From assembly GCA_010909165.1 (NCBI GenBank), contig MU008198.1:248001-312000 (forward strand): a stretch of DNA of 64,000 nt, in the 5' to 3' direction. The stretch is from Anthoceros angustus. Taxonomy: Eukaryota > Streptophyta > Anthocerotopsida > Anthocerotales > Anthocerotaceae. The notes below the pieces were generated by a model. It did no database searches. It was not told the origin of the DNA and saw only the letters and a program-made list of their open reading frames with translations. Positions within the stretch are counted from its first letter, which is position 1; each line of letters begins with the position of its first letter. Positions 8,221-21,360 of the stretch are shown here, piece after piece. A program made the position numbers and the translations under genes.

Positions 8221-11200
8221 TGTGGCTGCACTCTCGGGAGCAGAACAAGTAGGGTTTCGCTTTTTAGGATTGAAGGATAAATAAGGCGGAAAAGGAGGAA
8301 TAAATTGGGGTAGCGCCGGACGAGGCTCGGAGTATACTCCGGACTGAGTGAACAACGGACCCCACTATGGCAAGCTCCGGACCACGGAGTAACGGATAAG
8401 TCCGGAACCCACTCCAGTCAAAATAGGATAAGTACGCCAGGAAAGTAACCTAGGAGCGAGGCGTGAGGATGACGAGGCGGCGCCACGTGGACGGCCCCGA
8501 GTGGAGGTCGGGCATGCAGAGGTCAGACCGTAACCTTGCCGAGGCCGTTATAGGTATTCACGCCCGCCGCGCGCGTAAGGCCGCAGGCAGTATTCACGCC
8601 CGCGCCGCGCGCGCAGTGAGTAAGCCAAGCGAGGGTCGAGTATGCCCACTGGCGCTACGGACAACGAAGAGGCGCCTTCCGCCCAGCTTACTTCCACAAG
8701 CGCCAAGGAGGGAGGTCAGCTCACCCGCATAATCCTCCAGCCCCTTGCGCCCGCAATCCGCTCGCGCTATCTTTTGGGCGCCACTTTAGAGCGCGGCGCA
8801 CCGTCAAGGTTGGAGCAACAACGCGCGAAGGAGGAACATCGTGCCGACTCGCCGCAGCCTGAACAAGAGGAGGAGAAGCAATGGCACCCAAAAGCCGACT
8901 GCTAAAACTTCATAATGCGCTTGTGTACCAAGCTCGAGGTGATTGTTTCACCATAAATTGTTTTGAGAAGCTTGCATCTTACGAGGCCATTTCTTACTAA
9001 TAAAGCCTGTTGACACATGTATACATGTGTCTTCTTCAAGTTCTCATGAAGAAACGCCAGCATGACATCCATCCGATGCAACTCAAAGTCAAACTCACCG
9101 CTATGGCTAATGTAATCCTCAATATTTATGGCTTCACAACCGCGAAACGTGTCACCATAATCAATACTGATTTGGCTAAACCCCTCGCAACCAACCTCGA
9201 CTTATATCGCAATGGTGCCATCTCAGATTCGCTATTCTTGAAGACCCATTTGCATGAGATAGGTTTACGACCGTGGTAACCGCTAACTCCATGTATTGTT
9301 TTTGATCAGTGAAATGATTCATCATCAATGGAGGCACGCCTGGTGACCATCGTGACTGTGGCTGCACTCGGGAGTTAAGAAATAAGTAGGGTTTCGCTTT
9401 TTAGGATTGAAGGATAAATAAGGCGGAAAAGGAGGAATAAATTGGGGTAGCGCCGGACGAGGCTCGGAGTATACTCCGGACTGAGTGAACAACGGACCCC
9501 ACTATGGCAAGCTCCGGACCACGGAGTAACGGATAAGTCCGGAACCCACTCCAGTCAAAATAGGATAAGTACGCCAGGAAAGTAACCTAGGAGCGAGGCG
9601 TGAGGATGACGAGGCGGCGCCACGTGGACGGCCCCGAGTGGAGGTCGGGCATGCAGAGGTCAGACCGTAACCTTGCCGAGGCCGTTATAGGTATTCACGC
9701 CCGCCGCGCGCGTAAGGCCGCAGGCAGTATTCACGCCCGCGCCGCGCGCGCAGTGAGTAAGCCAAGCGAGGGTCGAGTATGCCCACTGGCGCTACGGACA
9801 ACGAAGAGGCGCCTTCCGCCCAGCGTTACCACAAGCGCCAAGGAGGGAGGTCAGCTCACCCGCATAATCCTCCAGCCCCTTGCGCCCGCAATCCGCTCGC
9901 GCTATCTTTTGGGCGCCACTTTAGAGCGCGGGCGCACCGTCAAGGTTGGAGCAACAACGCGCGAAGGAGGAACATCGTGCCGACTCGCCGCAGCCTGAAC
10001 AAGAGGAGGAGAAAGCAATGGCACCCAAAAGCCGACGGAGTCTGGGAGCCATGGACCGTGGAGCGCAACATTGTGACCCGCGCTATCCGGACGGCCCCGA
10101 GTGGAGGTCGGGCATGCAGGTCAGACCGTAACCTGCCGAGGCCGCAGGCAGTATTCACGCCCGGGCGCGCGGCGTAAGGCGTCGAGTAAGCCATGCACTC
10201 GCGCTACGGACAACGAAGAGGCGCCTTCCGCCCAGCTTACTTCCACAAGCGCCAAGGAGGGAGGTCATGCCGCGCAGCCTCCGCATAATCCTCACAGCCT
10301 TGCGCCCGCAATCCGCTCGCGCTATCTTTTGGGCGCCTCCAGAGCGCGCACCGTCAAGGTTGGAGCAACAACGCGCGGAGGAACATCGCCGACTCGCCAG
10401 CAGACAAGAACAAGAGGAGGAGAAGCAATGGCACCCAAAAGCCGCGGAGTCTGGGAGCCATGGACCGTGGAGCGCAACATTGTGACCCGCGCTATCCGGA
10501 CTTCGGGCCCCGCCGGAGGAAGCAGGGAATTGGTGCAGAGTGGCATCCGGACGTGTTCCAAATGGTCCGACCTTTGACAACTACCTAGTCCGGAGTTTGC
10601 CCGAAGATGTCGGGCGATCAACAAGGAGGTCCGATCCAAGAACCTCCGGAGGACTCGAGGCGATGGACCTTGAGGTCCCGAGGATGGCCTACAACCGCCC
10701 AAGGAGGAAGAAGGGCGGTGCCGAGCCCCTTAAGGCGAAGGGAAGATAGGGCCACGCCGGCGATGCCGAGGCTCGAACGCAGCGACAACCAACGGATGGT
10801 TGATATCCGATCCGGGATACGCCGAGTAAGGGCGGTAGCCCGGATCATTGTCCATTGAACTCGCCACCAAGGTGGATCACCTTGGTGATAACTCGCTGGT
10901 ATTCTCGCATGCGCCCAATGGGAAGAGAGCGGACTGGGAAGGATTATCTTCGCCTGCCGAGGCACGCAAGCTAAGGAGCGAGAAGCCTCGCCATCGGGGT
11001 GACCCCATACCGATTCATGGGGGGACATTTCGAGCTCAAGGAGGGAGAGCTTGAACGGGCGCCAAGGGGCCGGAGGCCCCGCTGTAGAGCGTGCAAGGGC
11101 GCCCGAGGTGGGGGTCAAGACCAAGCGACTCGGGAGGAGGACGATCGAGGATTCCTGACTCCATACGCCCTGAGCGAACCCCTCACCACCTGTGGAAGTT

Positions 11201-14200
11201 TGGGAGGCGATTCCCCTTCCTCCTTTTGGTGCCCTCCGAGCAGTGAGGGAGCCGATGCCGGAGGGCGCTGGCGCCCGGACCGCAGTAAAAACCAACAACC
11301 ACGACGCCGAGCCCCGACGAACTCAACGGGAGCCAAGAGGCGGAAGACGGTGCCGCTTACCAACGCAAAGACCTCGGGTGCAGACTTACCCCGCCACCTG
11401 AGTGGCAAGAGGTCAAGAGGCGTAAGGAGGGCGAAGGGACGTGGCCCAAGGAGCGGAGGTCACCGCGCAGCCCACCCCCGAGCCGGCCTGCCCCGGCTGT
11501 GAAGGGGCAAAAGAGCTTGCTCCCGACCCCTCACCTCCTCCGAGCCCTGTGAGAAAGAGGGCACAAAGGAGTTAGAGGCCAAGAGGGCCAAGAGGGTGAG
11601 ACTCGACCACCACTGTGACCCGAGGGTCCCGATTAGGTCCGAGAACCCACCGACTTACTCGGATCAAGGGTATGGAGGTCCTTGGCGGACCGAGAAATGC
11701 CGGCCCCACTACGGACTTTGTGGGGCCTCACTCCGGCCGTGGAAGAAACACGGCGAAGTCCCTACCGCCATGGACGGAATGCTTTGGGGTCTCGTGGTAC
11801 ATGAGAAGACCTGAAGTGGAGGCCACCCGAGGAGGATGGTGGAACCCAAGAGCAAGTGAAGGCGCCGAGGGGCAAAGGAAAGGCGGAGTCCCTCGCCGGA
11901 TCGAGAAATGCCGGCTCACTACGGACTTTGTGGGGCCTCACCGTGTGGAAGAAACACGGCGAGTCCTGCTACCGCCATGGACGGAATGCTTTGGGGTCTC
12001 GTGGTACAAATGGAGAAGACCTGTGAAGTGGAGGCCACCCGAGGAGGATGGTGGAACCCAAGAGCAAGTGAAGGCGGCGAGGGGCAAAGGAAAGGCGGAG
12101 TCCTCGCCGATCGAGGAAGGGAAACGCCGGTGGCGGAGCGCGAGGCCCCGCGGTTCAGCAGATCAAGGTTCTTCACCGGGTCAAAAAGCCTGGGAGGCCC
12201 AAGCGGGCGGAGGACCTTGCAGCGAAGAGGGAAGCGCAGCAGAGGCGGAAGAGGCCCGGCACAAGAGAGCTGGACTCGGAGGCGGCCCGGCCAGAGCAGG
12301 CCAAGTGGGCGAGGCCTGCAAAGGCGGCGAAGGAGCTAAGTCACGCAAAGAGCGACCGGATCACTACACGTGATCGAACCGGTGGAGAGAGTCGCAGCAC
12401 CGAGGCTCAAGGTGACAGCGGCTATGGAGCAGCAAGGGCCAAGAGGGAGATAGGGATCTCCGAGTACACGAGGAAGTAGAGGAGAGGCGGCAGCAGATGG
12501 AGGATGAAGGACACTGGAGCTACAACCCAAGATGCGCTTGAGCAGTGATTCTCAACGAGAGAATCCACGACTCGAGCACGAAATAGAGTGCCCGCCCTCA
12601 AGACGGAGGAAAATCGGCGACTATCCAAGGAGTTGGACGCTGCTGCCATGGGAGCCGGAGGAAGTCCGAGCCTGGACGGAGGTATCCGACCGCCTGAGAG
12701 GGAGTCATGAGCTAAAGGCCGAATGAACGGAGGAGCGCGAGCACCGGAAGCGTAAAAGAAGCCGGTCCACCGAGAAAGGCGGAAGGGAACGCGCTATGGC
12801 GGTAAGCCGGGCAATGGAGAGGAAACGACGGAGCCGGAGGGTGGAGCAACAGCACCGCAGGAGGTGACCGAGGCCGCCTTGTAGCCTCGCGCGTGATACG
12901 CCCGGCCCACCACAACCGGGCAGAGAGGTGGCCCAACAAGCCGGCAAAGACGCCCCTAACACTTATGGCGGAGGGAGTATCGGTGCTCCGCACACGTGGA
13001 AGAGGCAATTCAACAAGTCGATCTGACTTTGCCTATTACCACGCCGAGCCCCGGCGAGAAGCCTCGACTCACCGCAAACGGACGGACCGGAAGGCTCAAG
13101 GAGATGAAGGCCACGGGGATGACAGGACCCTAGTGGCCTGCTTGAGATGACGGAGCGGCGGAGAGGAGCAACCGAGGAGGAACGAGGGAGCGGATGCGAT
13201 CGAGGTAAGCCCCGCACCTCACCATGGAAGGAGGGCCAACGGCGAGTCGCTACCACATGGACGGAATGCTTTGGGGTCTCGTGGTACAGCTGGAGAAGAC
13301 CTGTGGAAGTGGAGGCCACCCGAGGAGGATGGTGGAACCCAAGAGCAAGTGAAGGCCGAGGGGCAAAGGAAAGGCGGAGTCCCTCGCCGGATCGAGGAAG
13401 GGAAACGCCGGTGGCGGAGCGCGAGGCGGTTCAAGCAGACTGGTTCTTCACCAACAAGCAAGCTCAGAGGCCCAAGCGGGCGGAGGACCTTGCAGCTAAG
13501 AGGGAAGCGCAGCAGAGGCGGAAGAGGCCCGGCACAAGCAGAGAGCTCGGGACTGGAGGCGGCCCGGCCAGAGGCCAAGTGGGCGAGGCCTGTAAAGGCG
13601 GCGAAGGAGCCTGTCACAAGAAGAGCGACCGGATCACTACAGGGAGATCGAACCGGTGGAGAGAGCACAGTGCCCGAGGCTAACTCAAGGCCGCACAGCG
13701 GCTATGGAGCAGGCCAAGACTCGGGAGATAGGGATCTCCGAGCACACAGGAAGTAGAGGAGAGGCGGCAGCAGATGGAGGATGAAGGACACGGAGCTACA
13801 ACCCAAGATGCGTCGGAGAAGCAGTGATTCTCAACGAGAGAATCCACTTCGAGCACGAAATAGAGTGCCCATCCGTCAAGACGGAGGAAAATCGGCGACT
13901 ATCCAAGGAGTTGGACGCTGCTGTATGAGCTGGAGGAAGTCCGAGCCTGGACGGAGGTATCCGACCACTGGAGGGAGTCATGAGCTAAAGGCCGAATGAA
14001 CGGAGGAGCGAGCACCGGAAGCGTAAAAGAAGCCGGTCCACCGAGAAAGGCGGAAGGGAACGCCGCTATGGCGGTAAGCCGCAATGGAGAGGAAACGACG
14101 GAGCCGGAGCAGTGGAGCGCAACCGCAGGAGGTGACCGAGGCCGCCTTGTAGCCTCGTGATAGCCCGGCCCACCACAACCGGGCAGAGAGGTGGCCCAAC

Positions 14201-15911
14201 AAGCCGGCAAAGACGCCCCTAACACTTATGGCGGAGGGAGTATCGGTGCTCCGCACACGTGGAAGAGGCAATTCAACAAGTCGATCTGACTTTGCCTATT
14301 ACCACGAGCCCCGGCGAGAAGCCTCGACGTCACAGAAACGGACGGACCGGAAGGCTCAAGGAGATGAAGGCCACGGGGATGACGGACCCTAGTGGCCCCT
14401 GCTTGGAGATGACGGAGCGGAGAGGAGCAACCGAGGAGGAACGAGGAGCGGATGCGATCGAGGTAAGCCCCGCACCTCACCATGGAAGGAGGGCCAACGG
14501 GAGTCACTCGCGATCGGGAAGCTGGAGGACTTGAGGGAGAGCCACGGAGGAGTCCCGTGAGGGAGGAAACCTGGGTGGAGTCCTGACTCAAGTCCGGACC
14601 GGAAGGCTCAAGGAGATGAAGGCCACGGGACAAAGACAGGACCCTAGTGGCCTGCTTGAGATGACGGAGCGCGGAGAGGAGCAAGGGAGGAGCGAACGAG
14701 GGAGCGGATGCGATCGAGGTAAGCCCCGCACCTCACCATGGAAGGAGGGGCCAAAGGAGTCCCCGATCGGGAAATGGAGGACTTGAGGGAGAGCCACGAG
14801 GAGTCCCGTGAGGGAGGAAACCCGGTGGGCGGAGTCCTGACAAGTCCGGACTCGGTAATAAGTCCGGACTCAAGTCCGGACCTAATAACTGACCCCGAGG
14901 TCCGGACCCCAGACAAGGTCGGACCTAGCCCGGACCCCAGAATAAGCCGGACTCAAGTCTGTGGAGTCGAGACAGACCTCGAGGACCGATCGGCAAGAAG
15001 GAGGAGCCCCTTCGACTTACGCTTAGGGGAGCCGAGCCGGTGGCCCCACCGCGAAGGACCTGTGGAGGCCAGGGAGGATGACGCCGTGGTAACGGGCGGC
15101 TGCACCGCCGCCAGAGCCCAACCCGATGTGATTCCGGGAGAGGAGGGGCCTCACACGGATCATCCGATTGGGTGCACCACAACCGCTGTGACGGGATTGG
15201 ACCACCCATTCCGAGGCGGGCCAGACCTTCCACCCACAGGGCGAAGGAGATAGGGGGAAAATAGGTAGGGCCGATTAGGGTATACCGAGGGCTATCACCG
15301 TAATAGGGGTGTAATAAAGACGCCACCTTGGGCGCAGATAAGAGGGCCGAGGTCGCCTAGTAAAGCATCTTTCTCTTGGTGTTGATGCCGCTGCTGCACC
15401 TTTGTGAGTCTTCTTGCTAACGTGAGTCCCGAGTCACCGAGCGAGCACGACGCCCGGGAGATTGATCAAGGTCCCGTGACGGACTTAACGCTGTGGTGTG
15501 TGCTGGGAAGGGTGACCGTGATCTGCGTCGTCGAGCGGGTCCGACCGAACGGACTGAACGTGTGAGCCGGAGGAACGGGAGGGCGTGTAGAGCCCGGACG
15601 AGAGGCCCCGGAACGACGGAGGAGGTCCGGATCACAGAACCCGCCTTTTTCTCAAGAGGAGCGTGAGGGAGAGAGGAAAGGACGATGCGTGAGGATGTAT
15701 GTGAACGATACGACGCGAACGGGTCTCAAACGCTTGGCCATACCGCACGGTGAACGCTGTGAGTAGTTAGGAGTATGTGTGTGGAGACCGAACGAGCGCT
15801 AAGGACGAGAATCACCAAACGTAAACGGGCCTATCATTCCCTTTGGGAACGGACTTCTTCCTACAACGACACGGATTGTGGCGCTACCGGCCATCAGAAA
15901 AGTCCGCCACA
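8221..15911 (+). repeat. Gypsy 5' LTR, expanded by internal duplications
   Basis: It starts TGTGGCTGCAC and ends CCACA next to the primer site. Compared with the single-copy 3' LTR it contains extra copies of several blocks. One block even brings along 450 bases of flanking copia (8904-9356). Others lie at 9626-10089 versus 10089-10480, about 11690 versus 11902, about 11976 versus 13256, and 14351 versus 14600. The polyadenylation-like AATAAAG lies near 15312. Copies agree closely in base sequence but differ by many one- to five-base gaps. Confidence 0.8.
8904..10039 (+). repeat. Tandem copy of the copia/gypsy junction
   Basis: This repeats 7747-8900 with a period of about 1136 bases. It carries the copia reverse-transcriptase segment, the junction and the start of the gypsy LTR (TGTGG again at 9357). 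The copia half of this second copy is full of short deletions while the LTR half is nearly identical. The duplication must post-date the gypsy insertion if real. It could also be an assembly artefact. Confidence 0.75.
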
Positions 15912-15914
15912 TTT

Positions 15915-15927
15915 TGGCGCTGCGGGA
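15915..15927 (+). other. Gypsy primer-binding site
   Basis: TGGCGCTGCGGGA stands three bases after the 5' LTR end. It resembles the TGGCGCCG-type primer sites common in plant gypsy elements, allowing for indels. Confidence 0.6.
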
Positions 15928-16198
15928 ATGAAATCGGTCTGGTGTGCCGCAGTGCGCCCTTAGGAAGAGAAGGTAAGTGAATGCGTGAGGTCGAGCGACG
16001 GTCAAGAGTGAACCGCCGGAGGATCGGACGTGGTCACTGCCTCTCCGAGCCGTGAGAGAGAGACGCCAAACCCAACGAGAGCACCGCCGATCGAGGAGGG
16101 AGAACGTGGTCGAATTGCGGACCAAGACGAGTACGGGTACAAGGGACGCCAACGGAAGAAGGTAGGATGCCACGCCTAACCCAATCGATGGCGCAGCC

Positions 16199-18080
16199 AT
16201 GGCCCCTACCTCGACCAAACAAGCGCATCTATATTCGGAGGGAAGAAGGAGCGGATGCGAGACCTTTGTGGAGGACTTCGTGTCCAAAGCCAACTTCAAC
16301 GGAGAGGGAGTCGACGCACTCATCCAAATTTTCCAAGGGGTTCTCCGAGGACCGCTCAATGGTATCGGAGAAAGTACCGACCACCGGAGAATGCCCCACC
16401 CGCCTCGCTTGAAGCTTTGAAAATGCCTTCTTAGAACGGTTTCGAGGATCGACCGTGAGGGGTATGTATTATCAAAGTTGGAAAATCAAGCGAGGAAGAA
16501 GGAGAAGCCGGGCTCAGACATCGAGCGGTTCTATGCCCCGAGGATCGGCATCCAACCCATACCACGATGCAAGCGTACGGTGGTTCGCGGCCGGTCTAGC
16601 CAAACCCATGGCTGTGCACGCCCCGCCGCCGCCGAGAAGGACGGCAAGGCGGTCGAGGCCAAAACTACGAGGAATCGCTACATCGAGGATAAAGAAATCT
16701 CAAGGAGGCAAGAAGAAGAAGAAGAAACGGGTTCGGACTCGAGGAGGAAGAGTCTTGTGAGGAGGAGGAAGACCAATCGGAGGTGTCTTCGAGGAGGAGC
16801 AAGTCCAAGAAGAGACGGAGGTCTCTAGCGAGGAAGAGTATCCCGCAAGAAGAAGAGCAAGAAAGCCCCGCCAAAAAGAAGTGGTAAGAAGGAGGTGGTG
16901 ACCAAAGACCGTCCGAGAAGCCCCGGACCCGACTCCCTCAAAGGAGGTAGTGTGTCCGCGGGGAGGACCGGAAAAGTGATAAAGAGAGTAGAGGACCGCG
17001 ATAAACCAAAGTTAAGGACCGAGCGCGGAAAACACCGACCACGGCGAACGCATCTCGTGTGTGCCGCAGAACACGGCCATTCGAAGTCCAACCGCCTCAA
17101 GGCCGCATCAAGTGGACTACGAATACGAGGAGGAGGCCGAGGAGCAATGGGAAGAGGCCTATCGTGCATGTGAAGCCCCTCGGGCCGCGATATCCCAAAA
17201 CCATGTATCCGCCAACCGGAGGTCCGCAACGGGCCCCACCGATGCAAAGACCGCATGGGAGCCCTTCGTATCCTCCGACCGTGGTCCGTTGGAACGGGAA
17301 TCCCGCCATTACTCCAACGCTGTCCGCACCAACGAGGTGGTAATGGGGACTTCGAGTCGGTGGCGATCGCCAAGGGGTATGGCATGTGCAAGACGCTATG
17401 TCCCAACCCCGCACAAGGACGTACGATATGCCACACCAAGCGGAGAACCCGACCACCAACGCCACCTCCTAAGACCGGACCACGGCAAGTCAAGATGCTG
17501 GGCCATGGGAAGAGATTCCCAGAGGTACGCGAGATGGAAAAGAACAAGAAGGTACGGTGGGGGTGTCGAAGGAAGGAGTGGGTGGAAATCTTGAGGTGTC
17601 CAGAGTCAAGGAAGGAGCGAGAAAGGCGCCATTGAAGAAGAACAAGATCGAGGAAGCCACGACGCCGAGGAAGGCAATCAAACAAATACCACAGAGGATC
17701 CGACCGATGAAGGAGGGCCGGGACGGCAGCTCGCCGAGGGATTACTCAAGGAAGTTCTCCGACAGGAGAAGGAGAACGGTGCCTCGACGGCGACGTTAGC
17801 TTCCACCGGACGTAGTCCGGAGGTGACCGAGATGTTGCAGGAGGAAATGCGCAAGCATCCGGAGAATACCGTAACACGTGACCCGGGAGAGGATGAGGAC
17901 GCAGCAGCAGGATCCTCGATTGGGGTAGAAGCCTCTGCCCCCTTTAATGTGGCGGACCGATGATGAATCGCAGACCTTGTGTCCTTTCGACAACCGCCGA
18001 GGGATAACCCAAATACCGCAAGAGGTCCGTGGCCGTTAGGGAAACCCACCATGAGCACCAAAGCCGTGAAGGGTAGCAGG
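16199..18080 (+). pseudogene. Gypsy gag region
   Basis: From the ATG at 16199 the frame gives MAPTSTKQAHLYSEGRR and then FVEDFVSKANFNGEGVDAL, a plausible gag start. A stretch rich in lysine, arginine and glutamate follows at about 16640-16870. The region 17060-17640 is proline and arginine rich. No zinc knuckle (C-x2-C-x4-H-x4-C) could be read in any frame. Reading frames change every 100-300 bases. The call rests mainly on position between the primer site and the protease. Confidence 0.55.
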
Positions 18081-18940
18081 AAGTGAGGGTGGTGTCCCAT
18101 ACCACCTGTGGGCGCCAGGGGTACAAGTGGAGATTGGATGTATCATCAAGGATGTACCGCTGGACACGGGTCCGAGTCAACCTCATCACCGCACGACGAA
18201 AATTGGGCTTCACATCCTTCAACCTCAACGAAGACTCGAGATGGCGTATATGTCAAGAAGAGATCCGCGGGAGTTAACCGAGTCTTGGCCACCATAGCCG
18301 CACCCTACAAACCGGATTTTGTTGTGATCAAACCGCCGGACCATTAGGGTATGAGGTGTTGGGCGGCCATGGTGGGTTGGCCTGCAAAGCTACACTTTGG
18401 AAGGAAGGAGATTCACTCAAGCCGGTGGACTGGGACCCTAAGGCGAGAAGGAGGGTTGCTATCACCGGAGCAAGGACACCTATTGTGGGGAAACTGAGCA
18501 CTACAAGGGTATACCTGGAGGACTCCACCGGCGACGAACAAGATAGTTCCGAGGAGGCGACTTTCGCCAAGATCCCGGTCCGAGGAGGAGATGGACTACT
18601 GGATGCCTTTGCGGAAGTGGTTGATTGTTTTAGTAAACGCCACAACGGGCCGGAGGAAGGAAGTGAAGAGGAGGTCGGACCAAAGACAAGGGGAGACAAC
18701 AAGAGTCGGACCAAGGAAAAGCGGACATCAAGGAGTAACACGATTCACCTCCGACGAGCTCTTCGAGAATGGGGATGCGAGAGGACGATCCCGAGAGGAG
18801 GACGAGGGGTTTGGACGAGGCAAAGACGGAGACGGTGAACCCGGACGACGTGGAAGAAGTGGAGGTCCGCCAGCAAATTCTCAAGTTTAAGAAAGGCATG
18901 CCTCCGGACCAAGGAAGGACTAAAGCATGCTGGGGAGTTT
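18081..18940 (+). pseudogene. Gypsy protease region
   Basis: The frame around 18121-18180 reads VQVEIGCIIKDVPLDTG, with the retroviral aspartic protease active site D-T-G at 18163-18171. The following residues, which should read S-x-x-N-L-I, are recovered only after a one-base shift. Downstream to 18940 are acidic, serine-rich segments linking protease to reverse transcriptase. It is broken by frameshifts. Confidence 0.65.
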
Positions 18941-19824
18941 TATGAGGTGTTCGCCTTCAAGGTCACGGACATGAAGGGCATTCAAGAAGTGGGAGAGCAT
19001 AAGATCGATTTGCCGAGCGTGCCATCAATCCGACAATACAAGCTCAACCCCAAGTATTCGATCAAGGTGAAGGAGGTCCTTGATAAGTACCGGAGGCAGA
19101 CATCATTTTCCCCATCGTCAACAGCCGAGTGGTCGATTGTGGTGGTTCCCAAGAAACCAGACAAATTCGGTATGCCAAGATTGAGGAAGCTCAACGCGAA
19201 CGAGAAGGACCACTTCCGATGCCATTCAGAGACACATTTTGGACAAGGTGGACGGATGACTACTTACTCCTTCCTCGGATGGCTACTCCGGATACAACCA
19301 ATTGCACCTAAGGGAGTTTGACCGACAAGACGACCTTCACTACGGAGTGTACGCTTGCCTACAAGAGAAGTGCCTTTGGGATGACCGAGCGCTGTGGTCG
19401 CTCATGCGATGGTGACCAACGCCTTCCGTGACTTCGAGGGACTTCATGGAGATATTCTGGATGATTTTGTGTGCATGGGGAGCAGGACAAACACCTTGGG
19501 CATCTAAGAAGGTGCTTGAGCGCCGGAGACTCAATTGAGCCTACACCGAGAAATGCTACTTTGGAAACGGAGGGAATCTTGTCGGACATCGGGTGTCGGC
19601 GCTGAATCGAGGTGGACCAGACAAGGTCCGGTCATCCGCCTCCACCACGAACCTAAAGGAGCCGAGAGGTTTCGGAATGGTGGGATACTACCGGTTTATT
19701 AAGGACTTTGCAAGAGGGCGCTAAGCGATGTAACTATCGCGAAGGAGGAGGTTTGGACCGGGTCACGGAGCGAGAGGAGGCCTTCGGAGAAGGTAACACC
19801 TTGGTAAGCACCGTTCTAAGAGGA
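18941..19824 (+). pseudogene. Gypsy reverse transcriptase
   Basis: HKIDLPSVPSIRQYKLNPKY and AEWSIVVVPKK are the usual entry to a gypsy reverse transcriptase. A short match to the D-F-R-K-L-N motif follows near 19180. The catalytic strand reads ILDDF at 19454-19468, one residue away from the common Y-L-D-D. The thumb segment with GMVGYYRRFIKDFA is recognisable at about 19678-19715. Compared with typical elements, short pieces are missing throughout. Confidence 0.75.
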
Positions 19825-20576
19825 CCGGATCGGAAATTTCATGTGTATGTAGACGTGTCCGCTTTATCGGTAGTGCCGAGCCGAAGGACGACAAGCGGGA
19901 TTATCCCGTACTACGCCGGAATACCACACGCGAAAAAATACACAACTACAGAGGGCAATCGGGTATGGTATATGCCAAGAAATTCGACACTACCTACTAC
20001 CCAAAGGAGTTTGTGTTCTATGTAGACCACTTTGCTCAAGCATCCGGTGAATAAGACGGACGTCCGGACGCAAGGTGGATATTGTTGCCGCAGGAGTTCA
20101 CGTCAAGTGGAAACAAGACAAGGGAGGCAAGACCAAAATGCATTTCACGATTGAAAACAGAGTGTTGAGAGATCGTGAAGATGCTCCGGATGAGACATTG
20201 GTTGCCGCAGAAAAGTACAACCGGAGGAGCCCACCGACCGAACCCCAAGCTACGAACCGGCACGGTAGTGAAGGAGGGTCCGCCGTCCGACCCACGAAGA
20301 AATAGAGCGCACTGGGAATGGAGCTTCAAAATCATGATGTGAGGGAGGCATTCGTGCACTATGCTCGACCCTTCGTAATGTACAACGGTGTGTGTTCAAA
20401 TTAGGGCCGGACGGAGTAGAACGAAGGTACTTGCAACCGCAGAGGAGCCAAGGGAATGCAAGGGGATTGGGGAGGACACTACGCAAGAGTCACCACCAAA
20501 AGATTTTGAAGCGGATACCGTGGCCAACAATGTATGGGGACACCCACCGCTTAGGAAGAAGTGTGATGCTTGTCCG
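19825..20576 (+). pseudogene. Gypsy RNase H to integrase zinc-binding region, copy 1
   Basis: RNase H starts with KFHVYVDVSAL. The landmarks YTTTE and EFVFYVDHFA follow in shifting frames. At the far end the integrase amino-terminal region shows NVWGHPPLRKKCDAC. The block repeats immediately afterward with a period of about 752 bases. The joint sits in a shared CCGGATCG. Retrotransposons do not normally carry two RNase H blocks, so this is a duplication within the element or in the assembly. Confidence 0.7.
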
Positions 20577-21360
20577 GATCGAGCAGAAATTTCATGTGTA
20601 TGTAGACGTGTCCGCTTTGCTATCGGAGTAGTGCCGAGCCGTAAGGACAAGCGGATTATCCCGTATACTACTACATACCACCCACGCTGAACGAAAATAC
20701 ACAACTACAGAGCCAAGCACCGGGTATGGTATATGCCAAGAAATTCGACACTACCTACTACCCAAAGGAGTTTGTGTTCTATGTAGACCACTTTGCGTCA
20801 AGCATCCGGTGAATAAGACGGACCGTCGGACGGATAGCAAGGTGGATATTGTTGCTGCAGGAGTTCACGTCAAGTGGAAACAAGACAAGGGAGGCAAGAC
20901 CAAAATGCGATTTCCGTCACGATTGAAAACAGAGTGTGTTGAGAGATCGTGAAGATGCTCCGGATGAGAGACATTGGTTGCCGCAGAAAAGTACAACCGG
21001 AGGAGCCCACCGATCAACCCCAAGCTACGAGAACGGCAGCCTTAGCGGAGAAGGGAGGGTCCGCCGTCCGACCCACGAAGAAATAGAGCGGTACTGGGAA
21101 TGGAGCTTCCGATGATGAGGGAGGCATTCGTGCACTATGCTCGACCCTTCGTAATGTACAACGGTGTGTGTTCAAATTAGGGCCGGACGGAGTAGAACGA
21201 AGGTACTTGCAACCGGCAGAGACAGGAGCGGTCGTCAGGGGAATGCACGAAGGATTGGGGAGGACACTACGCAAAGAGTCACCACCAAAAGATTTTGAAG
21301 CGGATACGGTGGCCAACAATGTATGGGGACACCCACCGCTTAGGAAGAAGTGTGATGCTT
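20577..21360 (+). pseudogene. Gypsy RNase H to integrase zinc-binding region, copy 2
   Basis: This is the second copy of the preceding block, again starting at KFHVYVDVSAL. It leads correctly into the integrase core: the zinc-binding segment reads HPPLRKKCDACHRIGKP. Differences from copy 1 are mostly one- to four-base gaps. Confidence 0.7.

Noticed and set aside
8463-10577. Several open arginine/alanine-rich frames on the plus strand
   Set aside because: They lie wholly inside the gypsy 5' LTR, recur with every internal duplication and change frame at each indel. They reflect high GC, not separate genes.
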